Notes under the pieces: model-generated
Told to the model about the DNA's origin: nothing
Seen by the model: the letters and a program-made list of their open reading frames with translations, nothing else
The model's database searches: none
Shown: positions 44,556 through 55,232 of the stretch, piece by piece
How the letters are laid out: every line of letters starts with the position of its first letter
Numbering within the stretch: the stretch's first letter is position 1
Program-made: the position numbers and the translations under genes
DNA from: Castor canadensis
Taxonomy: Eukaryota; Chordata; Mammalia; Rodentia; Castoridae
Length of the DNA stretch: 64,000 nt
Direction: 5' to 3'
Assembly (NCBI RefSeq): GCF_047511655.1
Contig: NC_133390.1
Coordinates: forward strand, 132,051,583-132,115,582

Positions 44556-47500
44556 TGTAACCAGTGTACAATATAAGCCTATTTGGAATTGTCACAATGA
44601 ATCCCCCCTGTACAGTGGTAGTACCCTTTGCACTACCACCCCCTTTCCCTTTACATCTTGGGTTGTGAGTGGCTCTACTCTGCTCCACTGTTGAGCTTAG
44701 TGGTCTGTCATCCTCACACTCTGCAGGCCAGGAGTGCAGAGTGCGCATGGTGGAGATACCTGTTTACAGGAGGCTTGGCAGAAGGTCTAAGGGCAAGGCT
44801 GAAATCATGGAAGTCTTGTTCACTCATGTGTCTCAAGTTGACACTGGCTGTAATATGGATGACCCCTCCATGCTGACAGCCCATGAGGCTCCCTCATAGA
44901 TTCCTCATAGCATGGTGATTGAGTTCTGGGTGTCCCCTGGAGCAGAGGTGGAAGCCCATCATCTTTAGTGACTTAGCCTTGAAAGTCACATAGTGTCACT
45001 TCTGTAATAATCACAGATCCATCAGGTTCAAGAGATGGGGAAATATGGCAGGTCCCTTTCTTGCTAGGACAGTGTCATTGTTACATGGTAAGGAAAGTAG
45101 GAAGCATTGGACTATCGTTTCATCTTTGGGAAGTAAACTGCTACAAGTGGTCCAGAAAGAATTACAATCTAGCCCTCCTGGGAAGGGACCCTGTGTCCCC
45201 CGAGTTCACCCACCCAGTGCAGTGGCTGTCACAGCTGGGGCAGGAGGTGGGGCCTGCATTCTTGGGCTTAGGAGGGGCTGGGCCCATCCCAGCTGATGAA
45301 GAAGAGAATTGTAGAGATTTAGCTATGATGGAGCCCTGGATCAAACCCATCCTGAATTTTACTTACTGCTAGATTTCGCAGGTAAGAGTTACCCCAAGTT
45401 TTCTTTACTATTTAAGACCATTGGAGCTGGCTTTTCCTGTTCTGTTTTTTTGGCATGAAAGGGCCTGCTGACAGACATAGAAAGCGAGTTTCTGGGGGGT
45501 GGGGGGGGCCTCAGGGCTATAAGTTGCTAGCGGCCAGAAAATGAGGGAGATGGAGAAGACAGAAATGGAATTTACCAGGATAGCCAAGCTTTCCAGAGTG
45601 GCAGGAGCCTAGAAACACAGGTAGGGCTCATGAAGGTGCCACAGGCATGGTCTGTTTTTGGCAGGCGGTAGTGGAGTTGGCTCTTGGAGGTGAAAATATT
45701 CTTTGCCTGGCCCCACTGCTGTGACATCTATGCAAAGGTGAATTCAAGCCCAATGTGGCTTTCAACAACCCCACTACCTAAGGAAGCCAAGTGAAAATGC
45801 TAGATTTAAACCTCAGATAATATATACATCTCTAGCATAAGTATGTCCTAATGTTGCATGGGATATACTTACACTAAAAATTACTTGTTTTTGGAAATTC
45901 ATATTGAGCTGGGTACTGCGTGTTTTTGTCTGCTAATTCTAGCAGATGACCTTTGGTGGCCTGGAGAAATCGAGAGCTGGAGGGGTTGCCAGCTCTTGAT
46001 GGCTCTACCATGAGGTCAGCCCCTGGGTTGGAGCTTGGTCACCAAAGCAAGGGCCACACCCACAATCCCCAAGACAGGATGAGTTTCCTGACTTCTCTGC
46101 CCATCATGGTTTGTGGGTACAAAATGCCCCCAGAAGCCCCGATGTCATTCTGTCCCCTGTGGGTACTCAATTTTGGACTGATCAGGTGGGCTCACTTGAC
46201 AGTCATTTTAGGCTGGTTGTCCTGTATTTCTGCTGTGTTTGCCAGCAATGATGACTAACAACATTATGTTATTTAGGGGATTTGTGAGGGATGCAGCAGC
46301 CTCCTACCAGCCTCTGCATGGGTGACAGGAGGTGAGAGCTCTCTCAGCAAGCTCCCTGTGCCTACCCTGATTGGGGACCTAGCTCCAGGCTGGGCCCAAG
46401 AGGTTCAGACAGGAGTGGTGTCTTGCAGGGAGCTGAGGCCAGACTTGCTGTTTGCCTGGGGCTGCTTGGTGGGCTTGTAGCATCACCTGGCTCTATATTC
46501 CTCTATTAGAAGCTTGGTGCCTGTCCAGAGTCTCTGGGCTGAAGAGAGCTTCCTGGCTCACAGCTCAAGGTCATGCCCTTTCTGGGGCTGCCCAATCTCC
46601 CTGATTACCCTGCCCTCTTCATGGCAGGACATCTCTGCAGGCATATTGCAGCCCCACAGTTGTTTGCTTCTCAGGAATTCATCTGCAACAAGTGGGATGC
46701 ACAGGCTCCCTAGAGGGGTTTTGATGATTAGGTAGGAGTTTTCTTGAAAGGAAAGAAAAGAGGTGAAGGCAGAGGGAGCAACAAAAGTGGGGCATGGCAT
46801 GCAGGTGTCAGGGTGCTTTTCTTAGAACAATTGTGATGTTCCACGTGACTGGAGCTGGAGATTGGTCTATCAGGCCTCTCATATGGCCCTGGATCTTTGG
46901 GTCAATGGTTGAGCTGCCTAGCTCTGGACAGTTCACTAGAGGTTGAACAAACAATGAAACAGTAAACTACTTTGCAGTCATCAGTGGGGCCAAATGTCAA
47001 ATAGCTTCCCTGTATATAGACATGTGACCTATGGCCTACTGGGGAGAACCAAGAGATGTGTGTAGATGTGGACTCTGTGTATCCTAAAATAGCTCTCCAC
47101 TATCCTGCCGAGACACCTCCCATCTACCTGTGGTGCAGGGAGTGGCTGGGCCCCTGGAGCTGGTGTGGTCTCAGGCAGGGGCTCCAGGGGGCCCATGAGT
47201 GCCAAGGAAAGCATCTCTCTGCCCCTTCTGCCCTCCTTCTGCCTTCTAGTCAAATCTGGGAATGGTGCTCCACCTTTAAGATCTCAGGTGACTGCATTCA
47301 GTCCCTCCTCCAGTACCCACTCCAGTTTAATCCTCCACCTCAAGATACTGAAACCCATATGTAAAGTTCCTTTTCTTTGTGTTGACATATTCACAGGCTC
47401 CGTGTTAGGACATAGACATCTCGGGCCACAGGATGAGTGGAAGAAGGAAGCAGTTCCTTTGCTGCCAGGTTGCTCAGAGATGGCCTCGCCTGGACCTCTA

Positions 47501-48723
47501 CTCTTGGAGGAGGTTGGTGAGGCCTCTAGAGACTTTGTTTACAGCCTGCGAAGCTCTATTTTCAGTCTTGGGAAGGGAGCAGAGTTGAGTGCTCAAGACA
47601 GACCCTGAGATGCTGTTTGGAGTACATGTGACACATGGTGGGGGCTCCCGGTGAGAGATGTAATCTACCAGTGGACTATGGCTAGATCCTGAAGGATGTC
47701 ATACTCCAACCCACAGCCTAGAGCCAGTTGCCCAGGCAGCCAGATGCCTTCTGGCCCATAGCTGTCAGCTTCACTTGCTTTTGTACAACTTAGAATACAC
47801 TGGAGAAGAAAGTCACATTGTTCCCCTGTTCAGTCCACCTTTGGTAGCCTCACCCAGACTCCCCAGGTAGGCCACCTCCAGTCATAGCATCCCCCAGAAA
47901 CTCCTCTTCCCACCCTGAAGCTTCCCTGGATTCCTGGCCTGCATGTAAATCTCTGCCAAAAGCCCCATTTGGAGGCTGACTGCTGGGCAAGGTAGTCTTT
48001 GCTTATTTTTTGTCAGGATGCACAGGTGGAGGACTGAGGGAGTGAGGCAAGCAGGGATGGCAATCTGAGCAGGTTCCGACCATGGGCAGCTAGGCTCAGT
48101 CACCCTGGGGCCTCATAGTGGGACCACAGTGATGGTGAGGAAGGTGCTGGCCAAGGGCTGAGGGCAGGGGCTCTGGTCTGTCCCTCCTGTAGACAACAGG
48201 GGCAGAACTTATGTGGCCCCTTCGTGAAACCTGGACCTGGCAAGGCACTGGGATGTGGGCAGAACCCAAGAGTACTGTGTCAGGGTCCAGGTAACTTTCC
48301 TGGTGGGATTCTTGGTTCTTACAGTAACTGCACATCAGGATGGCTAACAAACTCTGCAACATGCAGGTTCTCGGTGTTCCCTGACCCCACATGGGGCTTG
48401 GGGACAGCATTTCCAAAGCTCTCTGGGGGACCAGGTAGCACCTTGTACATTGTTCACCTACATACCCATCTTGGGCTCTCCTCTACCTTCCCTCCATGGT
48501 CCCCTTCTGTCTTTTCACAGAATGTGTGAAGATGGCATTTCTGCCTCAGCCTCCTTCTGTGCCTGAGGATCCGTTTATTACCACAGTGTTAATTAAGCAC
48601 TGGGTGAGTCCTCCTGGCACATATCATAACTCCTGGGTGTCATTCATTTGGCTCAATTGCTGATACAGAACCAAGGATAAATGTATCGTCCATCATCAGC
48701 ATCTTGAGCTTTTGAGTGAAATT
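44556..48723. other. Intergenic, no gene recognised
   Basis: About 4.2 kb without a protein family, RNA gene or young repeat that I can identify. Parts near 44.75-45.1 kb feel like a very old repeat, but I cannot name it. Confidence 0.5.
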
Positions 48724-48739
48724 TCCAGCTTGCATCTTT
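48724..48739. repeat. Target-site duplication, left copy
   Basis: tccagcttgcatcttt, repeated exactly at 49681-49696 on the other side of the L1 insertion. Confidence 0.9.
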
Positions 48740-49680
48740 TTTTTTTTCATTTTTCTTTTATTATTCATATGTGCATACAAGGCTTGGTTCATTTCTCCCC
48801 CCTGCCCCCACCCCCTCCCTTACCACCCACTCCGCCCCCTCCCTCTCCCCCCCCAATACCCAGCAGAAACTATTTTGCCCTTATTTCTAATTTTGTTGTA
48901 GAGAGAGTATAAGCAATAATAGGAAGGAACAAGGGTTTTTGCTGGTTGAGATAAGGATAGCTATACAGGGCATTGACTCACATTGATTTCCTGTGCTTGG
49001 GTGTTACCTTCTAGGTTAATTCTTTTTGATCTAACTTTTCTCTAGTACCTGTTCCCCTTTTCCTATTGGCCTCAGTTGCTTTAAGGTATCTGCTTTAGTT
49101 TCTCTGCGTTGAGGGCAACAAATGCTAGCTAGTTTTTTAGGTGTCTTACCTATCCTCACCCCTCCCTTGTGTGCTCTCGCTTTTATCATGTGCTCATAGT
49201 CCAATCCCCTTGTTGTGTTTGCCCTTGATCTAATGTCCACATATGAGGGAGAACATACGATTTTTGGTTTTTTGAGCCAGGCTAACCTCACTCAGAATGA
49301 TGTTCTCCAATTCCATCCATTTACCAGCGAATGATAACATTTCGTTCTTCTTCATGGCTGCATAAAATTCCATTGTGTATAGATACCACATTTTCTTAAT
49401 CCATTTGTCAGTGCTGGGGCATCTTGGCTGTTTCCATAACTTGGCTATTGTGAATAGTGCTGCAATAAACATGGATGTGCAGGTGCCTCTGGAGTAACAG
49501 TCTTTTGGGTATATCCCCAAGAGTGGTATTGCTGGATCAAATGGTAGATCGATGTCCAGCTTTTTAAGTAGCCTCCAAATTTTTTTCCAGAGTGGTTGTA
49601 CTAGTCTACATTCCCACCAACAGTGTAAGAGGGTTCCTTTTTCCCCGCATCCTCGCCAACACCTGTTGTTGTTGGTGTTG
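48740..49680 (-). mobile_element. Young 5'-truncated L1, antisense, with 16-bp target-site duplication
   Basis: 941 bases starting with a T-run (poly-A tail reversed), a C-rich 3'UTR and the ORF2 tail. The last 96 ORF2 residues differ from those of the full-length L1 at 57722-58012 at one position only (S for P). The 5' truncation falls at the position equivalent to about 57564 of that element. The perfect duplication and high identity point to a recent insertion. Confidence 0.93.
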
Positions 49681-49696
49681 TCCAGCTTGCATCTTT
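49681..49696. repeat. Target-site duplication, right copy
   Basis: Exact 16-base copy of 48724-48739. Confidence 0.9.
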
Positions 49697-50462
49697 AAGG
49701 ACATGGTTGGTCTTTCTTGAGCACAGCTTCTCTCTGCATGGATGTGTTGAGGATGGATTTCAGGGCCTGTGTGCCATCCCCAGTGGCCTTATTTAGTCTT
49801 GAGGTAACCTACTTTGTGTATGCACCCAATTGCAGGGCTGGCTCAGGTGGCTGGGGTTGCAGTTACTATTTAATATCTGAGGACCCCTCAGCCAGGATCA
49901 GAATGGATGCTCACCCACCTCAGTTCTTCATTTGGTTTCTTCGTGCAACATTTTATTATAAAATTTTTCAAACTTTTTCAGAAAAGTTGGAAGAATTGTT
50001 CAGTAAACACTCATTTATTCACCGCCCCCAGGTCCTACTATTAGCTTGTTCATTTGTTTAATCACATATTGATCCAGGAACCAAAACCTTTTGCTCTTGT
50101 GGTACACTTCAAAACAAGTTGCCCTTCTGTTGGAGCTGAGTCCCAGTAATGCCCACTCTGCCCAATAATTGCTTCATTTCCATTTAAACTTCCCCAGAAA
50201 AGGGAACTCACTACCTACTCTGGCTCCCTATTCCATCTTCTGCTACTGGCCCTGTTTGGGGCTAGAGGTTCAATGAGGGTCTCATTGCTCCCAGACTTAG
50301 CACTGAAGGCAACTGCCTGGGAGTCAGTGGTTCCTACTTTGCATTCAAACACCCTGGAGGAGTCATTAGTGCCCAAAGGCAGGCCCGGTCCCAGGATTCT
50401 GACCCCAGGTTTCCTGCAGCTCTGAGAACTTGCCTTCTATCTCCCAGGGAAGCCCTTGAAGG

Positions 50463-50493
<31 letters not shown>

Positions 50494-51332
50494 ACAATTA
50501 TCCCTAAAATGACTGGATGACCTAAAGTGGTAGTCAGTCTTGGGCTTCCTTTTGGAGTAAGTCTGGGTACATAGTTCCTGGCCTGTGGATGCCATAGCAT
50601 TTACCCCCGAGAAAGACCATCACCATCCTTCTCCAGGTAGCCTCATGCACCTGGTTGCTGGCCGTGTGAAGCAGGCAGCTGACAGGAATGTTACTTGTGT
50701 TCTATGCATGTTTCCTTCCCAGGTGGTAGTTATCTCCACAGAGGCTGGCTCAGGTCACTCAGAGGTCTCTTGGTGGCTTTCCTCTGTACTTGAGTGTCAC
50801 CATCTCTGCTGATCATTAGGGGATGGAATCCTTACTAAGTCCCTGGAGAGAGATGTCATCATGAGAATTTGTCAAACTGTCATATCCAGCAACCTTTCTT
50901 TGCCCAATTTCTTCTTTTCCAAAGCTAAAATGTTCAGTTAAAAAAAAAAGTGTGTGTCTCCAGTAATGCTTTTTTTCTGCAGATTGGGAAACAAATTTCA
51001 CACTCTGCTTTTGTAAATTAAGTCATTAAAAACAGGGTAAATGTGTGTTAATGGTAGATGGCTTATTAGTACCTATGTAGATAAGAGAAAGGGTGTGAAT
51101 TTCATTAATTTCTCTCTGCTTTGGGGTTTGGCTTGAGTTCAATGGCCCTCCTTGAATGAACTCTTGTAAAAGCTTTAATTAACTCTTGCAAGTGTCAATA
51201 TGTTTTTATCACTTTCTGCAGCCCAGCATTCTCCTGTTGACCGATTTACTTGGATGTTCCTGGACTTCCAGAAAGAAAGGAGGTGGGTTCAGTTGCTTTA
51301 TAGGCTGTGGCTTGAGGTGATTCCTTCCCATC
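49697..51332. other. Intergenic between two L1 insertions
   Basis: No coding or repeat family recognised apart from a (GT)n run at 50466-50493. Confidence 0.5.
50466..50493. repeat. (GT)14 microsatellite
   Basis: Uninterrupted gt dinucleotides. Confidence 0.95.
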
Positions 51333-51346
51333 AGAAATGATGATGG
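51333..51346. repeat. Target-site duplication of full-length L1, left copy
   Basis: agaaatgatgatgg, repeated exactly at 58537-58550 after the poly-A tail. Confidence 0.88.
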
Positions 51347-52947
51347 GACTTCCAAGATGGCGGCTAGAGGTAGGAAGCAAAAAGCGACCCTCCTATAGTG
51401 AAATCTTGGAGAGATGCTGGAGACACACTTTGCAGGCATAATCACCGAGAAAAGGCATAACTTTGACCCCTCCACATCTCCAGCCGGTGCAGAGAATCTC
51501 CACTTCACGTTAAACGGAGAAACGAGGAGGGCCCCTGGGGCCGCCAGTGGCCGGCGCCCATACGGCTTGGGAAGACGTGGACCAGGTGAGCTTCACGGTA
51601 CTGCGGTAGCCCCACAGACAAGCCTGGGCCAGAGCAGCATAGCCCCCTGGACAGACTGACCTCCACCCGGGAAAAAAAAAAGTGAAACTGAGCAATAAGC
51701 AATAAGAACAGTTAAGACACGCTGGAAAGAGGGTGGGGCGCCCTGAGAGCTGAAGATTGGGGGAAGGGAATCCTTCCTGGGACTGTAAATAAACAGGCCA
51801 GGCGGGCCGGAGAGCCTCTGGCGGGAGCGGGGCGCGCGCCCAGCAACCAGGAGCGGGAAAGCTTGTGAGAGGAGGGAAGACCCACTTTCCACGTGAACTG
51901 TAAACAAACATGGTGGCTGGCAGGAGCAGCAGCACCGCCCAGTAAGCAGGAGCAGGAAAGCTTCTGAAAGTGGCAGTGGGAGGAAAACTTCAGAGGAGAG
52001 GGGGGAAGACCCACCTCCCACATGAACTGTAAATAAACACGCAGGCCTGACAACGCGGGGGCAGTGTCACCTTTCCCAGTGCTTGGGAAGGGGAAAGCCT
52101 GTAGCAGAGGCTCCCGCACAGGAGAACTCTGAGCAAACAAAGCCTGTGGGACCAGGTGAGTGCTAGCTCACCCCAGAGATCTGCATAAATAATGCCGCCA
52201 GCTACAGGCTGAGAGCAGCAGGCAGGCAAGCCACAGTTGCAGATACCACTCTCAGAACTGTCTCCAGACGCTTTTTTTTTCTTTTTCTCCCTACCTTTGA
52301 TGAGAGAACAACCGAATTACACCTGCAAGCCGAAAAACTTACTGAAACTGTATTGCATTTGAACTGGGGACACTTGGTGGGGCTTTTTTTTGTTTGTTTT
52401 TTGTTTTTTGTTTTTTTTGTGTGTGTGTGTGTGTAGTTTTGTTCTACTTTATGCATCCCCTTTCATGAGACAACTGCAGAACAACATCTGAGGCACCAAC
52501 TCCAGGACTGGAGATTGAGACGGACACCAAAATTACTAAGACTGAAACTGCATTGCATATAAACTTGGAAGTTTTTTGGTTTTTTTTTTTTAATTTTCTA
52601 TTTTCCATTTTATTTTAATTCATTTTTATATATAGATATTACTTTCATTTACTTATTTTTTATTTTTTTATCTTTGATTTTCAATCCTCTCTCTGTCTCT
52701 CTAATGTCTGTTCAGCTTACTGTCGATTAGTACACTAACACTCCCTGTTTATACCTTTGAAACTCTCTTGTCTGATACCTTGTTCTGCTTTCTCCCTCTT
52801 GTCTGTATATTTGTTTTCCCCTTTTCTTTAACTTCTTGCTTTCCATCTCAGCTCACTCTTCCATTCTAAATATTACCATTGTTATTATTACAAGCTAGAA
52901 AATACTTAATTACACACAGTACAGGGACAGTAACAACACCAAGGACA
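51347..52947 (+). promoter_or_regulatory. L1 5'UTR / internal promoter
   Basis: CpG-rich first part with a YY1-like ccaagatggc at 51352-51361. Three related modules share the word actgtaaa(t/c)aaac at 51782, 51896 and 52025 and nearby cagcaaccaggagcgggaaa-type sequence. The second half is T-rich (52380-52440 and 52570-52680). By analogy with other L1s this region should drive transcription; that is inference. Confidence 0.7.
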
Positions 52948-54150
52948 ATGACAGGAAGACAAAAAAACCAGGGAAACCAGTTTCCCCACAGCAAAAAATT
53001 AGTACAGGAACCAGAGGGGAATGAAGAGAACAGAAACTCAGATCCAGACTCCAACAAAATGAAGATAAACTATGCCAAAGGACCCAATGAAGACTACAAG
53101 AATAATTTAAAAGAAGACATACTACAGGTACTCAATGAGAATTTTATAGAGATGATACTGGATAGGGTCAACCAAAATGTACAGGAGACACTCAAGAAAT
53201 TCCAAGACAATAAAAATAGAGAATTTGAAAAAGCAAAAGAAGAAATAAAGGAAACCATAGAAGCACTGTATAAACACCAAAGTGAAAGAGAGAACACAAT
53301 GAATAAATGGATAAATGAACTCAGGACAAAAATAGACAACAATAAAGAAGAAAACTGCCAGGATATGGAAAACCTCAGAAAAAAGAATGAAACAGAACTG
53401 CAAAACAAAACGGACGGCCAATCCAGCAGAATAGAACAAACAGAAGACAGAATCTCAGAACTTGAAGATGAAATGGTAATTAAAGGAAAAACTGAAGAAC
53501 TATTAATTAAACAACTCAAGACCTGTGAAAAGAAAATGCAAGAACTCACTGACTCCATCAAAAGACCAAACTTGAGAATCATGGGCATCGAAGAAGGAGA
53601 AGAGGTGCAAGCGAAGGGAATGCGTAATATATTCAACAAAATAATAATGGAAAATTTCCCAAATCTAGAGAAAGATATTCCCATACAAATGCAAGAGGCC
53701 TCCAGGACACCAAACAGACCAGATCAAAATAGAACTCCTCCACGACATATCATCATTAAAACAACAAGTTCAGAAACTAAGGAAAGAATATTGAAGGCTG
53801 TAAGAGAGAAAAAACAAGTAACATACAAAGGTAAACCCATCAAAATCACAGCAGACTTCTCAACAGCAACATTAAAAGCAAGAAGAGCGTGGGGTGAGAT
53901 CTTCCGGGCACTGAATGAAAATAACTTCAACCCCAGGATACTCTACCCAGCAAAGCTATCATTCAAAATAGATGGAGCAATAAAAGTCTTCCATGATAAG
54001 CAGAAACTAAAACAATATGTGACCACAAAGCCACCATTACAAAAGATTCTGCAAGGGATCCTGCACACAGAAAGTGACATCCAACTTAACCATGAAAAGG
54101 CAGGCAGCACCAAACCACAGGATAAGAAAAAGCAAGACAGTAGAGAGTAA
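52948..54150 (+). CDS. L1 ORF1 protein (RNA-binding chaperone), intact
   Basis: Open for 400 codons if started at the ATG at 52948 (MTGRQKNQGNQ), the start I prefer because it begins the basic N-terminus typical of L1 ORF1. The frame is open upstream to an ATG at 52879. Residues about 70-215 are rich in E, K, Q and heptad-like hydrophobics, as expected for the trimeric coiled coil. An RRM-like part starts near KRPNLRIMGIEE, and the C-terminal domain contains RRAWGEIFRALNENNFNPRI and LYPAKLSF. The lysine-rich tail ends KKKQDSRE. It is longer than human ORF1p (338). Family role: trimers coat L1 RNA in the ribonucleoprotein. Confidence 0.93.
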   Translation: MTGRQKNQGNQFPHSKKLVQEPEGNEENRNSDPDSNKMKINYAKGPNEDYKNNLKEDILQVLNENFIEMILDRVNQNVQETLKKFQDNKNREFEKAKEEIKETIEALYKHQSERENTMNKWINELRTKIDNNKEENCQDMENLRKKNETELQNKTDGQSSRIEQTEDRISELEDEMVIKGKTEELLIKQLKTCEKKMQELTDSIKRPNLRIMGIEEGEEVQAKGMRNIFNKIIMENFPNLEKDIPIQMQEASRTPNRPDQNRTPPRHIIIKTTSSETKERILKAVREKKQVTYKGKPIKITADFSTATLKARRAWGEIFRALNENNFNPRILYPAKLSFKIDGAIKVFHDKQKLKQYVTTKPPLQKILQGILHTESDIQLNHEKAGSTKPQDKKKQDSRE

Positions 54151-54200
54151 CATCAAGTTAGGTACACACAATCAAACCTTCAAACAACTAAGACAACTAA

Positions 54201-55232
54201 ATGGCAGGAATCACCACATACCTATCAGTACTAACGCTTAATGGACTTAATTCACCCATCAAAAGACACCGTTTGACAAAATGGATTAAAAAAGAAGATC
54301 CAACAATTTGTTGCTTACAGGAGACTCATCTCACCGACAGAAATAAGCATATGCTTAGGATGAAAGGCTGGAAGAAGATTTACCAAGCCAATGGCCCCCA
54401 AAAACAAGCAGGAGTAGCAATACCTATCTCTGACAAAGTAGACTTCAAACCTACATTGATCAAACGAGATAAAGAAGGACATTCCATACTAATAAAAGGG
54501 GAAATAGACCAAAAGGAAATAATAATCATCAATCTGTACGCACCCAATGTCAACGCACCCAATTTCATCAAACATACCCTGAAAGACCTAAAAGCATATA
54601 TAAACGCCAACACAGTGGTTGTGGGAGACTTTAACACTCCATTATCATCAATAGATAGGTCATCCAAACAAAAACTCAAGAAAGAAATCCTAGATCTAAA
54701 ATATGCAATAGATCAAGTGGACCTAGTAGATGTCTACAGAACATTTCATCCAACCTCTACACAATATACATTCTTCTCAGCAGCCCATGGAACCTTCTCC
54801 AAAATAGATCATATCCTAGGGCACAAAGCAAGCCTCAGCAAATATAAGAAAATAGAAATAATACCGTGCATACTATCTGACCACAATGCAGTAAAAGTAG
54901 AACTCAACAACAAAAGTAAAGACAAAAAACATGCAAACAGCTGGAAACTAAATAACTCATTACTTAATGAAGAGTGGATCATCGATGCAATAAAAGAGGA
55001 AATTAAAAAGTTCCTGGAAGTCAATGAAAATGAAAACACAACCTACCGGAACCTATGGGACACAGCTAAGGCAGTCTTGAGAGGAAAGTTTATAGCCATG
55101 AGTGCATATATTAAAAAGATTGAAAGATCCCAAATCAATGACCTAATGATACATCTCAAACTCCTAGAAAAACAAGAACAAGCAAATCCCAAAACAAATA
55201 GAAGGAGAGAAATAATTAAAAATAAGAGCTGA
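54201..55232 (+). pseudogene. L1 ORF2, part 1: endonuclease domain, to a frameshift
   Basis: Starts [19 protein letters not shown], the normal ORF2 start, 50 bases after ORF1. It holds the apurinic-type endonuclease with catalytic landmarks QETHL, VVGDFN and SDHNAV. The frame ends when a run of five A at 55218-55222 shifts it; the homologous frame continues one phase over. This looks like a one-base gain in a homopolymer. The endonuclease itself appears complete. Confidence 0.92.

Noticed and set aside
47056..47608. Overlapping + strand ORFs of 102 and 147 residues
   Set aside because: No recognisable domain, no splice-linked continuation and no supporting context; likely chance in GC-moderate DNA.
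51510..52140. Overlapping minus-strand ORFs of about 142 residues
   Set aside because: They lie opposite the GC-rich repeated L1 5'UTR, where stops are rare. Their similarity to each other reflects the tandem modules.
53094..53684. 196-residue minus-strand ORF
   Set aside because: It is the antisense shadow of L1 ORF1; the A-rich sense strand gives F/S/I-rich antisense frames.
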